A DNA stretch of 64,000 nucleotides from Pseudomonas migulae NBRC 103157 (GCF_002091715.1 NZ_BDAG01000008.1:1-64000); one strand, 5' to 3'. Positions 7,875 through 18,297 are shown, numbered from the stretch's first letter. Notes: a model not told the origin generated them from the sequence alone. Made by a program: numbers and translations.

Positions 7875-9233
7875 ATGCCTGCGACCCGTACCTGGTTAAA
7901 AAATCCCCTCGCGATCTTCACTGCCAATGGCCTCGATGCCCGCGGCGGTCTGGTTGTGCAAGACGGTCTGATCGTCGAAGTGCTTGCCGCCGGCCAGCAA
8001 CCTTCTTCGCCTTGCGGGCAAGTATTCGATGCCCGCGAGCATGTGATCCTGCCGGGGCTGATCAACACTCATCACCACTTTTATCAAACACTGACCCGCG
8101 CCTGGGCGCCGGTGGTCAATCAGCCGTTGTTCCCGTGGTTGAAAACCCTGTACCCGGTCTGGGCACGACTCACGCCTGAGAAACTCGCCCTCGCCACGAA
8201 AGTCGCGCTGGCTGAGTTGCTGCTGTCTGGTTGCACCACCGCCGCCGATCACCATTACCTGTTCCCGCAAGGCCTGGAAAATGCGATCGACGTGCAAGTC
8301 GAGAGCGTCCGCGAACTGGGCATGCGCGCCATGCTCACGCGTGGTTCCATGAGCCTCGGCGAAAAGGACGGCGGCCTGCCTCCGCAGCAGACTGTGCAGG
8401 AGGGCGAAGTGATTCTCGACGACAGTCAGCGCCTGATCGCCGAATACCACGAACGCGGCGATGGCGCGCAAATCCAGATCGCTCTCGCGCCGTGCTCACC
8501 GTTTTCGGTGACCCCGGAAATCATGTCGGCCAGTGCCGAGCTGGCAAACAAGCTCGATGTGCGCCTGCACACCCATCTGGCCGAAACCCTCGACGAAGAA
8601 GACTTCTGCCTACAGCGCTTCGGCCTGCGTACTGTGGATTACCTGGACAGCGTCGGCTGGCTCGGCCCGCGCACCTGGCTCGCGCATGGCATCCACTTCA
8701 ACCCGGACGAAATCGCCCGCCTCGGCGCGGCGGGCACCGGCATTTGCCATTGCCCGAGCTCGAACATGCGCCTGGCCTCCGGCATTTGCCCGACACTGGA
8801 CCTGACCGCTGCCGGCGCGTTGCTGGGCCTGGGCGTGGACGGTTCGGCGTCCAACGATGCGTCGAACATGATGCTCGAAACCCGCCAGGCGCTTTACATT
8901 CAGCGGCTGCGTTATGGCGCCGAGAAAATCACCCCGGAACGGGTACTGGGTTGGGCGACCAAGGGCTCGGCGAGTTTGCTCGGGCGTACCGATATTGGTG
9001 AACTGACGGTGGGCAAGCAGGCGGATCTGGCGTTGTTCAAACTGGATGAGCTGCGCTTCTCGGGAAGTCATGATCCGGTGTCGGCGTTGCTGTTGTGCGG
9101 CGCGGACCGCGCGGATCGGGTGATGGTGGGTGGCAAGTGGCGAGTGATTGACGGGCAGGTTGAGGGGCTGGATCTCAAAGGTTTGATCGCCGATCACAGC
9201 CAGGCGGCTCGGCAGCTCATCGCAGGCACCTGA
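7875..9233 (+). CDS. 8-oxoguanine deaminase
   Basis: A 452-residue amidohydrolase that deaminates 8-oxoguanine to uric acid, by resemblance to the Pseudomonas enzymes of the PA0142 type. Metal-ligand motifs are INTHHHFYQTLTRAW (about residue 62), HTHLAET (about 233) and WLAHGIHF, with the catalytic aspartate in GVDGSASND. A C-terminal composite beta domain holds GKQADLALFKL. The ATG at 7875 follows an AGAGGAG ribosome site and is preferred to an upstream in-frame start at 7764. With the nearby adenine deaminase it suggests salvage or detoxification of purine bases. Cytosine or guanine deaminase is less likely. Confidence 0.87.
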   Translation: MPATRTWLKNPLAIFTANGLDARGGLVVQDGLIVEVLAAGQQPSSPCGQVFDAREHVILPGLINTHHHFYQTLTRAWAPVVNQPLFPWLKTLYPVWARLTPEKLALATKVALAELLLSGCTTAADHHYLFPQGLENAIDVQVESVRELGMRAMLTRGSMSLGEKDGGLPPQQTVQEGEVILDDSQRLIAEYHERGDGAQIQIALAPCSPFSVTPEIMSASAELANKLDVRLHTHLAETLDEEDFCLQRFGLRTVDYLDSVGWLGPRTWLAHGIHFNPDEIARLGAAGTGICHCPSSNMRLASGICPTLDLTAAGALLGLGVDGSASNDASNMMLETRQALYIQRLRYGAEKITPERVLGWATKGSASLLGRTDIGELTVGKQADLALFKLDELRFSGSHDPVSALLLCGADRADRVMVGGKWRVIDGQVEGLDLKGLIADHSQAARQLIAGT

Positions 9234-9248
9234 TACAACTCAGACCCA

Positions 9249-9355
9249 ATGTGGGAGCGGGCTTGCTCGCGAAAACGGTATGTCATTCAGCATTAATGTC
9301 GACTGAAAAACCGCTTTCGCGAGCAAGTCGAATCGTCGCACCGCCGCTCCCACAT
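9249..9355. repeat. REP doublet, asymmetric variant with extra segment
   Basis: The left arm is the standard GTGGGAGCGGGCTTGCTCGCGA. The right arm is interrupted: after GCGAGCAAG comes TCGAATCGTCGCACCGC, then CGCTCCCACA. The same insert recurs in the element at 27743 and in the half element at 37269. Confidence 0.85.
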
Positions 9356-9388
9356 GTGATTCGTTTCCACAGTGGTTTTGTGGTGGGG

Positions 9389-10477
9389 TTACAGACCGAG
9401 CAGCGACAACATGATGAACGTCGCAAACAGTACAAAGTGGGTCATGCCTTCAATAGCATTGGTTTCGCCATCGTTGAGGTTGATCGCGCTGACGATCAGG
9501 GTGAGGAAGATCATTACAGTCTGCACCGGCGTCATCGCCATCTGAAACGGTTGACCGGTGTAAAGCGCCACCGCCTCCATCACCGGCACCGTCAAGATGA
9601 CTGTCGACAATGAGGCGCCCATGGCGATGTTGACCACTGACTGCATGCGGTTGGCCAGCGCCGCGCGCAGCGCCGTCAGAATCTCCGGTGCCGCGGAAAT
9701 CGCCGCCACCAGAATCGCCGTGATCACCGGCGGTGCGCCTGTCCCTTCCAGGCCCAGGTCGAGGGTCTTGGACATCACCTCCGCCAATGCACCGATCACC
9801 ACTACACCAAACACCAAGGTACCGATACTCAACGCGAGATTGACCGGCTCCGGTGCTTCCTCCGGGGCTTTCTTGCGGCGTTTTTCCGGGTAGCTGTAGC
9901 TGAAAAAATAGCTGTGCGGCCCGACCTGCATGCGCAGAAACAAAGTGTAGAGCATGACCATCGCACCAATGGTGAACGCGGAATACATCTTCCAGTTCGC
10001 CTCGGGAATAAACTCCGGCACCACCATGGAAACGCCCATGGCGGTGAGGATCATCACGCTGTAGCTGCGTGCCGAGTCATCGTTGTAGGACTGTTCGCCG
10101 TGTTTGATCCCGCCCATCAACGCCGCGAGGCCGAGGATGCCGTTGATGTCGAGCATGACGGCCGAGTAAATCGTGTCGCGCACCAGTGTCGGTGAAGCTT
10201 CGTTGCTCATCATGATCGCCAGGATCACCACTTCCACCAGCACGGCCGCCAGGGTCAGGATCATCGTGCCGTACGGGTCGCCGACTTTTTCCGCCAGCAG
10301 TTCGGCGTGATGGGCGACGCGCATGGACGCGACGACGATGAAGGCGATCAGCACGAGGCCGGCGGTCAGGGCTATAGGCTGGCCGCTGTGCAGCATCCAG
10401 TGTTCCATCGGGTAAGCGATGAAGGCGGCGATCAGGGCCAGCAGCAGAAACTGTTCTTGCTTGAGGAATGTGAGCAT
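9389..10477 (-). CDS. Calcium/proton antiporter (ChaA/CaCA family)
   Basis: A 362-residue polytopic membrane protein with about 11 hydrophobic segments. It carries two inverted copies of the CaCA alpha-repeat signature: ...GTMILTLAAVLVEVVILA near residues 69-86 and AAISAAPEILTALRAALANRMQS near residue 255. An acidic stretch typical of ChaA is replaced by a short charged loop (KRRKKAPEEAPEP). It is predicted to export Ca2+ (perhaps Na+ or K+) in exchange for H+ across the inner membrane. It is a single gene, with REP elements behind its stop. Confidence 0.87.
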   Translation of the reverse strand: MLTFLKQEQFLLLALIAAFIAYPMEHWMLHSGQPIALTAGLVLIAFIVVASMRVAHHAELLAEKVGDPYGTMILTLAAVLVEVVILAIMMSNEASPTLVRDTIYSAVMLDINGILGLAALMGGIKHGEQSYNDDSARSYSVMILTAMGVSMVVPEFIPEANWKMYSAFTIGAMVMLYTLFLRMQVGPHSYFFSYSYPEKRRKKAPEEAPEPVNLALSIGTLVFGVVVIGALAEVMSKTLDLGLEGTGAPPVITAILVAAISAAPEILTALRAALANRMQSVVNIAMGASLSTVILTVPVMEAVALYTGQPFQMAMTPVQTVMIFLTLIVSAINLNDGETNAIEGMTHFVLFATFIMLSLLGL

Positions 10478-10561
10478 TGCGGGCCTTTTTGCCGAATGGA
10501 GCTGAGTCAGCGTGATGAGATACTGACTGCGGAGCCGTGCTAACGTTTCGTTACACCTTAG

Positions 10562-11623
<1,062 letters not shown>

Positions 11624-11641
11624 GAACACCGAAGATCAACG

Positions 11642-11723
11642 GTAGGAGCTGGCTTGCCAGCGATGGTCTGTCAGCCAAATTGATGTCGACTGACACACCT
11701 TCGCTGGCAAGCCAGCTCCCACA
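11642..11723. repeat. REP doublet, TAGGAGCTGGCTTGCCAGCGA type
   Basis: Arms GTAGGAGCTGGCTTGCCAGCGA and TCGCTGGCAAGCCAGCTCCCAC flank a TGTCAG...CTGACA inner dyad. It lies between the convergent ends of the deaminase and MFS genes, where it may limit read-through. Confidence 0.85.
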
Positions 11724-11734
11724 GGGTTCTGTGT

Positions 11735-13117
11735 TTAGGCGACGGGCGCGGCTTCAGTCAACTCCTCCAGTGTTTTACCCCGCGTCTCCATCCCGAACAC
11801 CCACACCACCCCCGCCGCGATCGCAAAACACATCGCCCCCAGCGCGAACACGCCGCCCTGCCCGGTCATCGGGAACACCAGCCCGGTCACCAATGGCCCG
11901 AGCAACGAACCCACCCGGCCAATCGCCGACGCAAAACCGGATCCCGTGGCCCGCGCCGACGTCGGGTACAACTCAGGCGTGTAGGTGTAAAGCACCGCCC
12001 ACATGCCGAACAGGAAAAACTGCATCAACAGCCCCGACGTAATCAGCAAGCCGACATTGCCGCCAAACACCGCACTCTGACCGTAAAGAAACGCCATCAC
12101 CCCGCCGCCGAGCAATGTCACCACGCACACCGGTTTACGGCCCCAGCGCTCCACCAGCCAAGCGGCCATGAGGAAACCGGGAATCCCGCCGAGGGAAATC
12201 AGCACGGTGTAATACACCGACTGGGTCACGGCGAAACCCGACTGCTGCAGCAGCGCGCTGAGCCACGACGTCAACCCGTAGAAACCCAGCAAGGCAAAGA
12301 ACCAGACGCTCCAGATCATCATCGTGCGCTGGCGATACAGAGGCGACCAGATCTGCTGCAACGCCGAAAAGAAGTTGCCCGGTGTACTTTCCACACGCGG
12401 CAAGCGGATCGGCTCGGGCAAATCCGCACGACCCAGCGATGTCCGGACCCGCGCTTCGATTCCCAGCAAGACCTTGTCCGCCGCCTCATCATGCCCAGCC
12501 TGTTCCAGCCAGCGCGGTGACTCGGGAATGAAAAAGCGAATCGCCAGGACAAATACCGCCGGCACCGCCAACACCAGGAAAATGTCCCGCCAGCCAATCA
12601 CCGGCAACAGGAAATACGACAGTACCCCGGCGGCGACAAACCCCAAGGGCCAGAAACCGTCCATCAACGCGATGTAACGCCCTCGCCTTTTCGCCGGAAT
12701 CAATTCCGAAAGCATCGACTGGGCGATGGGAAACTCCATGCCCATGCCGATTCCCAGGAGAATGCGGAAGAGCGTCAGCGTCTCGACATTCTGCGCCGTG
12801 GAGCACAGGTAACTGGCGATGCCCCACAACACAATGCTCCACTGGAACACCGGTTTGCGGCCGAAGCGGTCCGCCAGCATGCCGGACAGTGACGCGCCCA
12901 CGACCATGCCGAAGAAACTCGAACTGGCGAGCAACCCGGCCTGCGCCGTACTGAGGCCGAACTCGGTTTTGATCGAGCCGAGCAGGAAAGTCATCATCGC
13001 CAGATCCATGGAGTCGAAGAAAAACGCCAGGGCGATGATGATGAAAATGATCCGGTGATAACCGCTGATGGGCAGCCGTTCCAATCGTTCTGCCGCGCTG
13101 AAGCCTCGTGTTTCCAT
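11735..13117 (-). CDS. MFS transporter (sugar porter/AAHS-like)
   Basis: A 460-residue major facilitator with 12 predicted helices. The signature loop 2-3 motif is GMLADRFGRKPVFQW (about residue 83), the loop 4-5 segment is ELIPAKRRGRYIALMDGFW, the central loop is PESPRWLEQAG and the loop 8-9 motif is WLVERWGRKPV. These are typical of metabolite:H+ symporters for organic or aromatic acids and related compounds. The substrate cannot be read from sequence. The gene is followed on the same strand only by a REP element, with an ArsR-like regulator 125 bp upstream. Confidence 0.87.
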   Translation of the reverse strand: METRGFSAAERLERLPISGYHRIIFIIIALAFFFDSMDLAMMTFLLGSIKTEFGLSTAQAGLLASSSFFGMVVGASLSGMLADRFGRKPVFQWSIVLWGIASYLCSTAQNVETLTLFRILLGIGMGMEFPIAQSMLSELIPAKRRGRYIALMDGFWPLGFVAAGVLSYFLLPVIGWRDIFLVLAVPAVFVLAIRFFIPESPRWLEQAGHDEAADKVLLGIEARVRTSLGRADLPEPIRLPRVESTPGNFFSALQQIWSPLYRQRTMMIWSVWFFALLGFYGLTSWLSALLQQSGFAVTQSVYYTVLISLGGIPGFLMAAWLVERWGRKPVCVVTLLGGGVMAFLYGQSAVFGGNVGLLITSGLLMQFFLFGMWAVLYTYTPELYPTSARATGSGFASAIGRVGSLLGPLVTGLVFPMTGQGGVFALGAMCFAIAAGVVWVFGMETRGKTLEELTEAAPVA

Positions 13118-13242
13118 GCCACATCCCCCGTTCGAAAGTCCCTGATCGAGTGTGCGCGATGGCAGCCGAGGGTTATTGCTGGATGCGACCTGCCCGCAGC
13201 CCTGAACGACGCCCGAAACCCCGGACGTCGATTCCGATGCGT

Positions 13243-13977
13243 CTACAACGCCATTTCCAGCTCGGTCTCCTTGGCGAACCGATGGATTTCACGCTGCCCC
13301 GTCTCGGTGACATGCAAGGCTCGCGAATCGTTCGGCAAGCTCAGCCAGCCGGATTGCATGAACAACTGCAGCAACGCCGCGCCCAGTGAACCGCCCATGT
13401 GCGGACGTCTTTCGCTCCAGTCAGGACAGGCACAGGCGGCTCGACTGGTGGTCTGCGCCAGCGCCTGGACGAAAACGCCGCGTGTCGCCAGTTGCGTGGC
13501 GCCCTTGTGCGTGATCGATACCCGATGATCGAACTGTTCGATCCAGCCTGCATCCAGCAAGCGCTGGTACAGATCGGCGGCCAGCGTGCCGCCTAAATGA
13601 TCGTCGCAGAGCCGGGCGCGCAACAAGGACGAAGGCGCGGCCTGACGTTTGGGGATGGCGGGGGGGCGGCTGAAAGTATCGGGAATGTCCCGAGGTGTGC
13701 TGGCGATCGTCGCACTGGCGAGCGCTTCTATCGCGGCTCCGATTTCGGGGGCGGCCAGCCGGAAGAATCGCTTGCGGCCGCGGGTTTCGACTTTCAACAG
13801 ACCTCCGGCGGACAAACGCCCCAGGTGTGCACTGGCCGAAGACGGCGACAGGCGGGCCAGCAATGCCAGCTCTTCGGTCTGCCGCGCAGCGCCGTCCATC
13901 AAGGCCCACATCATTGCGCTGCGCTTTGGGTCAGCCAGCAACGTGGCGATCTGGCTGATGCAAGGTGCATGTTCCAT
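13243..13977 (-). CDS. ArsR-family transcriptional regulator
   Basis: A 244-residue protein. It has an N-terminal ArsR-type winged helix (about residues 8-75: ISQIATLLADPKRSAMMWALMDG, LSPSSASAHLGRLSAGGLL). A longer C-terminal part has a second wHTH-like stretch (TLAADLYQRLLDAGWIEQ, ITHKGATQLATRGVF). No CXC metal site is seen in the recognition helix. This domain layout is common in Pseudomonas ArsR-like regulators of MFS or oxidoreductase genes. The ATG at 13977 (MEHAPCISQ) is preferred over an upstream start at 14049. It may control the MFS gene downstream. Confidence 0.82.
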   Translation of the reverse strand: MEHAPCISQIATLLADPKRSAMMWALMDGAARQTEELALLARLSPSSASAHLGRLSAGGLLKVETRGRKRFFRLAAPEIGAAIEALASATIASTPRDIPDTFSRPPAIPKRQAAPSSLLRARLCDDHLGGTLAADLYQRLLDAGWIEQFDHRVSITHKGATQLATRGVFVQALAQTTSRAACACPDWSERRPHMGGSLGAALLQLFMQSGWLSLPNDSRALHVTETGQREIHRFAKETELEMAL

Positions 13978-14291
13978 GTATTCACTCCCTGTTGAATCGT
14001 TTCGTCTACTGCTCGGAGACATCTTGACCAGTAATGTGTCGTCGGCCAAGACGTGGAAACCGCCATAAACCGGGCAAAGTCATCCACACACAAGCCATTG
14101 CTTCGAGGACATTGCAAAGGCCCTGGATTAAAGGTGGAGCCTGACCGACTCGAACGCGGACTCGCCGTGGCGAGAGCGACGGTGCGTACATGAGGCGGGC
14201 GCTAGTATAAGCGCGTTGATCGTCGGTTCCTGCCCCCCGGAAACCATTGGTGGTGATTGATCCTGAGGGAAATTTCGCTATTTGCCTGCGA
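13978..14291. other. Intergenic region upstream of the ArsR gene
   Basis: About 310 bp between the end of the LysR gene and the start of the ArsR-like gene, both on the minus strand. It should contain the ArsR-gene promoter. I see only a small GACTCGCCGTGGCGAGAG hairpin near 14160 and one near-consensus DnaA box (TCATCCACA, about 14082), with no gene. Confidence 0.4.
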
Positions 14292-15221
14292 CTAATGATC
14301 GACACCCGCCAACGCGGGAAATTGACTGCCTATACGAGTACATCGGCTGGCAAGCATTTCCCGCAAAAGGTTCACCGGCTTACTCAATTGTGCGCGATGG
14401 GCGCACAGCAAATTCAGCGGTGCGCGCTCACAGAGCAGCTCCGGCATCAGCACTTTCAGGCGACCGGCCAACACATCGGCGGCGACATCGATCCAGGATT
14501 TGTAGGCGATGCCGGCGCCCGCCACGGCCCACAAACGCACCACATCGGCATCGTCACTGAAGCGATCACCGCTGACGGTCAGGCTGACTTCGCGTTTGCC
14601 GTCGTGAAAACTCCAGTGGTCGTGAACCCGGCTGCCGAGCATGAACAGCAGGCAATTGTGCTGTGCCAGTTGCTCCAGTTGTCGTGGCTCGCCATGCCGG
14701 GCCAGGTAGCTCGGGGAAGCGCACAATACGCGGCGGTTGTGCGGGGCGATGGGCAGCGCCACCAGGCTCGAGTCTTCCGGCTCACCGTAGCGCAGGGCAA
14801 TGTCAACCGGTTGGCGGAACAGGTCGGCGATGCGGTCGCCCAACAACAGCCGCACCGTGAGTTTCGGGTGTTCGCGCTGGAACTCGTCCAGCCACGGCAG
14901 CAGCAGGTTGCGACCGAAATCCGAAGGTGCCGACAGCTGCAACACCCCGCTGACCTGGTCCTGACCGCTGGCCAACAAACGACGGCCCTCGTCGAGGTTG
15001 CTCAGCGCGGCCCGGGCATACTCGAGAAATCCTTCGCCCTCGGCGGTCAGGCGCAGGCTGCGCGTGGAACGGGCGAGCAACCGGGCGCCGAGTTGCTGTT
15101 CGATGCGCTTCAACGCCGCACTGGCCACCGCCGCCGACATGTCCATGCCCCGCGCCGCCGCTGACAGGCTGCCCAGGTCCGCCGCCCGGACGAACAACTG
15201 CAAGTCATCGAAACGCAGCAT
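14292..15221 (-). CDS. LysR-family transcriptional regulator
   Basis: A 309-residue LysR-type regulator. The HTH is at residues 3-60 (FDDLQLFVRAADLGSLSAAAR, VASAALKRIEQQLGARLLARSTRSLRLT), then a substrate-binding domain from about residue 90 (GVLQLSAPSDFGRNLLLPWL). The ST-RSLRLT and QLSAP pattern is that of the CrgA/AaeR-like branch. It diverges from the monooxygenase-like/quinone-oxidoreductase pair across a 118 bp gap and probably regulates them. Confidence 0.87.
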   Translation of the reverse strand: MLRFDDLQLFVRAADLGSLSAAARGMDMSAAVASAALKRIEQQLGARLLARSTRSLRLTAEGEGFLEYARAALSNLDEGRRLLASGQDQVSGVLQLSAPSDFGRNLLLPWLDEFQREHPKLTVRLLLGDRIADLFRQPVDIALRYGEPEDSSLVALPIAPHNRRVLCASPSYLARHGEPRQLEQLAQHNCLLFMLGSRVHDHWSFHDGKREVSLTVSGDRFSDDADVVRLWAVAGAGIAYKSWIDVAADVLAGRLKVLMPELLCERAPLNLLCAHRAQLSKPVNLLREMLASRCTRIGSQFPALAGVDH

Positions 15222-15339
15222 CTTCAGCCTCTATTATCAAAAAAACATTGAAAGAGACTGCTCTTTTAGCGGGTTTTATCTTGCAGAGAAATAGCTAATC
15301 ATTTGTCGCATCGAAAACAAACCGCTCCTGGAGCCGACC

Positions 15340-15633
15340 ATGTCCCAGCCCTTCACCGCCATTGCCACCCTGATCGCCAAAGCCGGCCAACAGGACGCGC
15401 TCGAACAACACCTGCGTGCACTGCTGGAACCGACCCGCGCCGAAGCCGGTTGCGGTCAATACGACCTGCATCAGGACCTCGCCAATCCGCTGGCCTTCTA
15501 CATGATTGAACACTGGAGCAGCGACGAAGCCCTGCAAGCCCATGACGCCAGCGCGCACATCCAGAACTTTCGCGCCAAGGCCGGCGACTTTCTCGAACAC
15601 TTCGAGCTCAAGCGCCTGCGCTCCGTGGCTTGA
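15340..15633 (+). CDS. Antibiotic biosynthesis monooxygenase (ABM)-domain protein
   Basis: A 97-residue single-domain ABM/YgiN-like protein of the dimeric alpha-beta barrel fold. Typical pattern: FTAIATLIAKAGQQDALEQHLRALL, then EAGCGQYDLHQDLANPLAFYMIEHWSS with the usual E-W, and a final HIQNFRAKAGDF. Relatives act as quinol or anthrone monooxygenases or remain uncharacterised. The ATG follows a GGAG site. It is 32 bp upstream of a quinone oxidoreductase-like gene, a pairing that suggests shared quinone or electrophile metabolism. Confidence 0.87.
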   Translation: MSQPFTAIATLIAKAGQQDALEQHLRALLEPTRAEAGCGQYDLHQDLANPLAFYMIEHWSSDEALQAHDASAHIQNFRAKAGDFLEHFELKRLRSVA

Positions 15634-15665
15634 TCCCTTCCTCTATTACTGTTCCGGAATCGCTC

Positions 15666-16679
15666 ATGAAAGCCATTGCCTACTACGCCTCGCTGCCCAT
15701 CAGCGACGAAAAATCCCTGCAAGACATCGAACTGCCGGAACCGGTCGCCGGCCCGCGTGACCTGCTGGTGGAAGTCAAAGCCATCTCGGTCAACCCGGTG
15801 GACACCAAGGTCCGCCAGAACGTCCAGCCCGAAGGCGGCTTGGCAAAAGTGCTGGGCTGGGACGTGGCCGGCGTGGTCAAGGCCGTCGGCAGTGAAGTGA
15901 CGTTGTTCAAGGCCGGCGACAAAGTGTTCTATGCCGGCTCGATTGCCCGTGCCGGCGGCAACAGCGAACTGCACGTGGTGGACGAGCGGATCGTCGGCCA
16001 TATGCCGAAAACCCTCGGTTTCGCCGAAGCGGCCGCGCTGCCTCTGACCGCCATCACCGCGTGGGAATTGCTTTTCGAACGCCTGCAAGTGCGCGAAGGC
16101 AACGCGGATGAAGGCCAGAGCCTGCTGATCGTCGGGGCTGCCGGCGGTGTCGGTTCGATCCTGACGCAACTGGCGAGTCAACTCACCGGTTTGAAAGTCA
16201 TCGGCACCGCGTCCCGTGTGCAAACCCAGAGCTGGGTGCGTGAGTTGGGCGCCGACCTGGTGATCGACCACAGCCAGTCGCTCAGCGAAGAACTGAAACG
16301 CGCAGGCGTTGCGCAGGTGACCCACGTCGCCAGCCTGACCCAGACCGACCAGCATTTCGATCAATTGGTCGAGGCCCTGGCGCCACAAGGCAAACTCGCG
16401 CTGATCGATGATCCGAAAGCGCTGGACGTGACCAAGCTCAAACGCAAGAGCCTGTCCCTGCACTGGGAGTTCATGTACACCCGCTCGCTGTTCGAAACGG
16501 CGGACATGATCGAGCAGCACAAACTGCTCAACCGCGTGGCCGGGCTGATCGATGCCGGGACACTCAAAACCACGGTGGGCGAGCACTTCGGGACCATCAA
16601 CGCGGCGAATCTGCGACGTGCGCATGAGCTGCTGGAGAGCGGCAAGTCCAAGGGCAAGATTGTGCTCGAGGGCTTCTGA
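15666..16679 (+). CDS. Zinc-type alcohol dehydrogenase/quinone oxidoreductase family protein
   Basis: A 337-residue MDR-superfamily enzyme. An N-terminal GroES-like domain (SVNPVDTKVRQN, GWDVAGVVKAVGSEVTLFKAGDKV) precedes a Rossmann domain (LLIVGAAGGVGSILTQLASQLTG, about residues 155-180). The structural and catalytic zinc cysteines of classical ADHs are missing, so an NADPH:quinone or enone reductase of the ZADH1 type is likely. ATG at 15666; it follows the ABM gene and is probably in the same operon. Confidence 0.87.
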   Translation: MKAIAYYASLPISDEKSLQDIELPEPVAGPRDLLVEVKAISVNPVDTKVRQNVQPEGGLAKVLGWDVAGVVKAVGSEVTLFKAGDKVFYAGSIARAGGNSELHVVDERIVGHMPKTLGFAEAAALPLTAITAWELLFERLQVREGNADEGQSLLIVGAAGGVGSILTQLASQLTGLKVIGTASRVQTQSWVRELGADLVIDHSQSLSEELKRAGVAQVTHVASLTQTDQHFDQLVEALAPQGKLALIDDPKALDVTKLKRKSLSLHWEFMYTRSLFETADMIEQHKLLNRVAGLIDAGTLKTTVGEHFGTINAANLRRAHELLESGKSKGKIVLEGF

Positions 16680-16810
16680 AACAGATTGATACAAGTGTCG
16701 TCTGCATGGACGACACCGTCAGTCCGAAGGTTGACCGTTGTCATAATTGCGATCGTATTCAGGTCTACAATCCGCTCTGCGATGCAATCTTTTAACCGAG
16801 GAGGTCAGCA

Positions 16811-16981
16811 ATGAAGATCCTGATAAAAGAATTGGCAAAATCCCAGTGGCAGGTCCGCCTGGACCAACACGCGGTGACGTTCCGTAGCGAAGCTGAAGCG
16901 CGTGCGTTCACCCGAACCCTCGAAGCACGATTGCACGCCCCTCATCAGATTCCCGTCCCGCAGCAACGCGCTGCCGGCTGA
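16811..16981 (+). CDS. Small hypothetical protein (56 aa)
   Basis: A 56-codon ORF starting MKILIKELAKSQWQVRLD and ending with TGA. It is preceded by GAGGAGGTCAGCA, a strong ribosome site 8 bp before the ATG. The protein is basic and amphipathic (ITFRSEAEARAF-like middle: VTFRSEAEARAFTRTLEARL) with no membrane segment or cysteine. Its initiation signal and GC3-rich codons favour a real gene. The function is not recognised. It is convergent with the Bcr/CflA pump, 8 bp apart. Confidence 0.65.
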   Translation: MKILIKELAKSQWQVRLDQHAVTFRSEAEARAFTRTLEARLHAPHQIPVPQQRAAG

Positions 16982-16989
16982 GACCTTCC

Positions 16990-18186
16990 TCACACCTGGG
17001 CTTGCGCCAACGCCCGGGCATTTTGCAAACGCCGGGTGAGCATCGCCACGCTCACCACCAGAATTGCGCACAGGCTGATGACCATGGCCATCGGCACAGC
17101 GCTGCCGTCGTACAAAATACCCACCAGCGACGCAGCCCCGGCGGCGACGCTGAATTGCAGGCACCCGAGCATCGCTGACGCACTCCCGGCGCGGGCGCCC
17201 TGCCCGTTCATGGCACAGGCCGACGCGTTGGGGAGGATGCAACCGAGGCTGGCGATGCAGATGAACAGCGGAACCAGCAGCGGCCACAATTGCTCGGTGT
17301 GCAGCGAACTGACGACCAGCAGCGTCAGGCCCGCCGCCAGGTAAATCCACACCGTACGCGCCAGCAAAAATGCGGGGCCACGCTTGGCCAGCAGCCGAGC
17401 GTTGATCTGTGCAACCAGAATGAAACCCGCCGCATTGGTGCCGAACAACCAGCCGAAATGCTCGGCCGGTATGCCGTAGAGTTTGATGAAGACGAAAGGC
17501 GAACCGGCGATGTAGGCAAACATCCCGGCGATGGCGATGCCACCGGTCAGGGCGTGGCCGAGGTACACCGGGTCTGACAGCAGGCGACCGTACTGACGCA
17601 GCGCGCCTGACAGCGGTTGACGTGGCACATGCGCAGGCATGCTTTCCGGCAAGCCTAGCGCCACGGCCAGTGCCGCCAAGGCACTGAAACCGCTCAGCAC
17701 CAGGAAGATCGACTGCCAGCCCGTGGTATTGACCAGCAACCCGCCGAGCATCGGCGCGAGAATCGGCGCCAGGCCCATGACCAGCATCAGTTGGGAAAAG
17801 ACTTTGGCCGAACCCACCGCGTCGCATTTGTCGCTGACGATCGCACGGGAAATCACCATCCCCGCGCAGCCGCCCAGCGCCTGGACAAAACGCGCGCCGA
17901 GCAGCCATTCAAGGTTCGGCGCATAGGCGCACGCCAAGGAAGCGGCGGTGAACAGACCGACGCCCGTCAACAATGGAATGCGCCGGCCAAACCGATCCGC
18001 CACGGGCCCGTACATAAGCTGACCAATGGACAAACCCAGGAAATACGCGGCCAGTGTCAGCTGAACGTGTTGTTCATCGGTGCCGAACGCCAGCGCCATG
18101 GCCGGGAACGCCGGCAGATAAAAGTCGATTGCAAGCGGCCCAAAAGCGGTCAGGGCGCCAAGTATCAAAATGGTACGCAAGTTCAT
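16990..18186 (-). CDS. Bcr/CflA-family multidrug efflux MFS transporter
   Basis: A 398-residue MFS drug:H+ antiporter of the DHA1/Bcr-CflA type with 12 helices. Helix 1 has the family signature LTAFGPLAIDFYLPAFP (residues 14-30). Loop 2-3 has YGPVADRFGRRIPL, and helix 5 has the antiporter motif around LAPILAPMLGGLLV. It is predicted to export small hydrophobic drugs such as bicyclomycin or phenicols. It is a single gene on the minus strand, with a REP element behind its promoter. Confidence 0.9.
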   Translation of the reverse strand: MNLRTILILGALTAFGPLAIDFYLPAFPAMALAFGTDEQHVQLTLAAYFLGLSIGQLMYGPVADRFGRRIPLLTGVGLFTAASLACAYAPNLEWLLGARFVQALGGCAGMVISRAIVSDKCDAVGSAKVFSQLMLVMGLAPILAPMLGGLLVNTTGWQSIFLVLSGFSALAALAVALGLPESMPAHVPRQPLSGALRQYGRLLSDPVYLGHALTGGIAIAGMFAYIAGSPFVFIKLYGIPAEHFGWLFGTNAAGFILVAQINARLLAKRGPAFLLARTVWIYLAAGLTLLVVSSLHTEQLWPLLVPLFICIASLGCILPNASACAMNGQGARAGSASAMLGCLQFSVAAGAASLVGILYDGSAVPMAMVISLCAILVVSVAMLTRRLQNARALAQAQV

Positions 18187-18297
18187 CAGGCATCCAGGAC
18201 TGAGGTCGGCAGCTCCACAGTCTAGCTGCGTGGGGGCGCCTTGAACATTCCGATAGCTCGCTAACTATTAAATACCTCAGGATGAATGCAATACCAA

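Noticed and set aside
9249..9355. CRISPR-like appearance of repeated GAGCAAGC motifs
   Set aside because: The repeats are inverted, intergenic and dispersed singly, without regular spacers or cas genes; they are REP elements.
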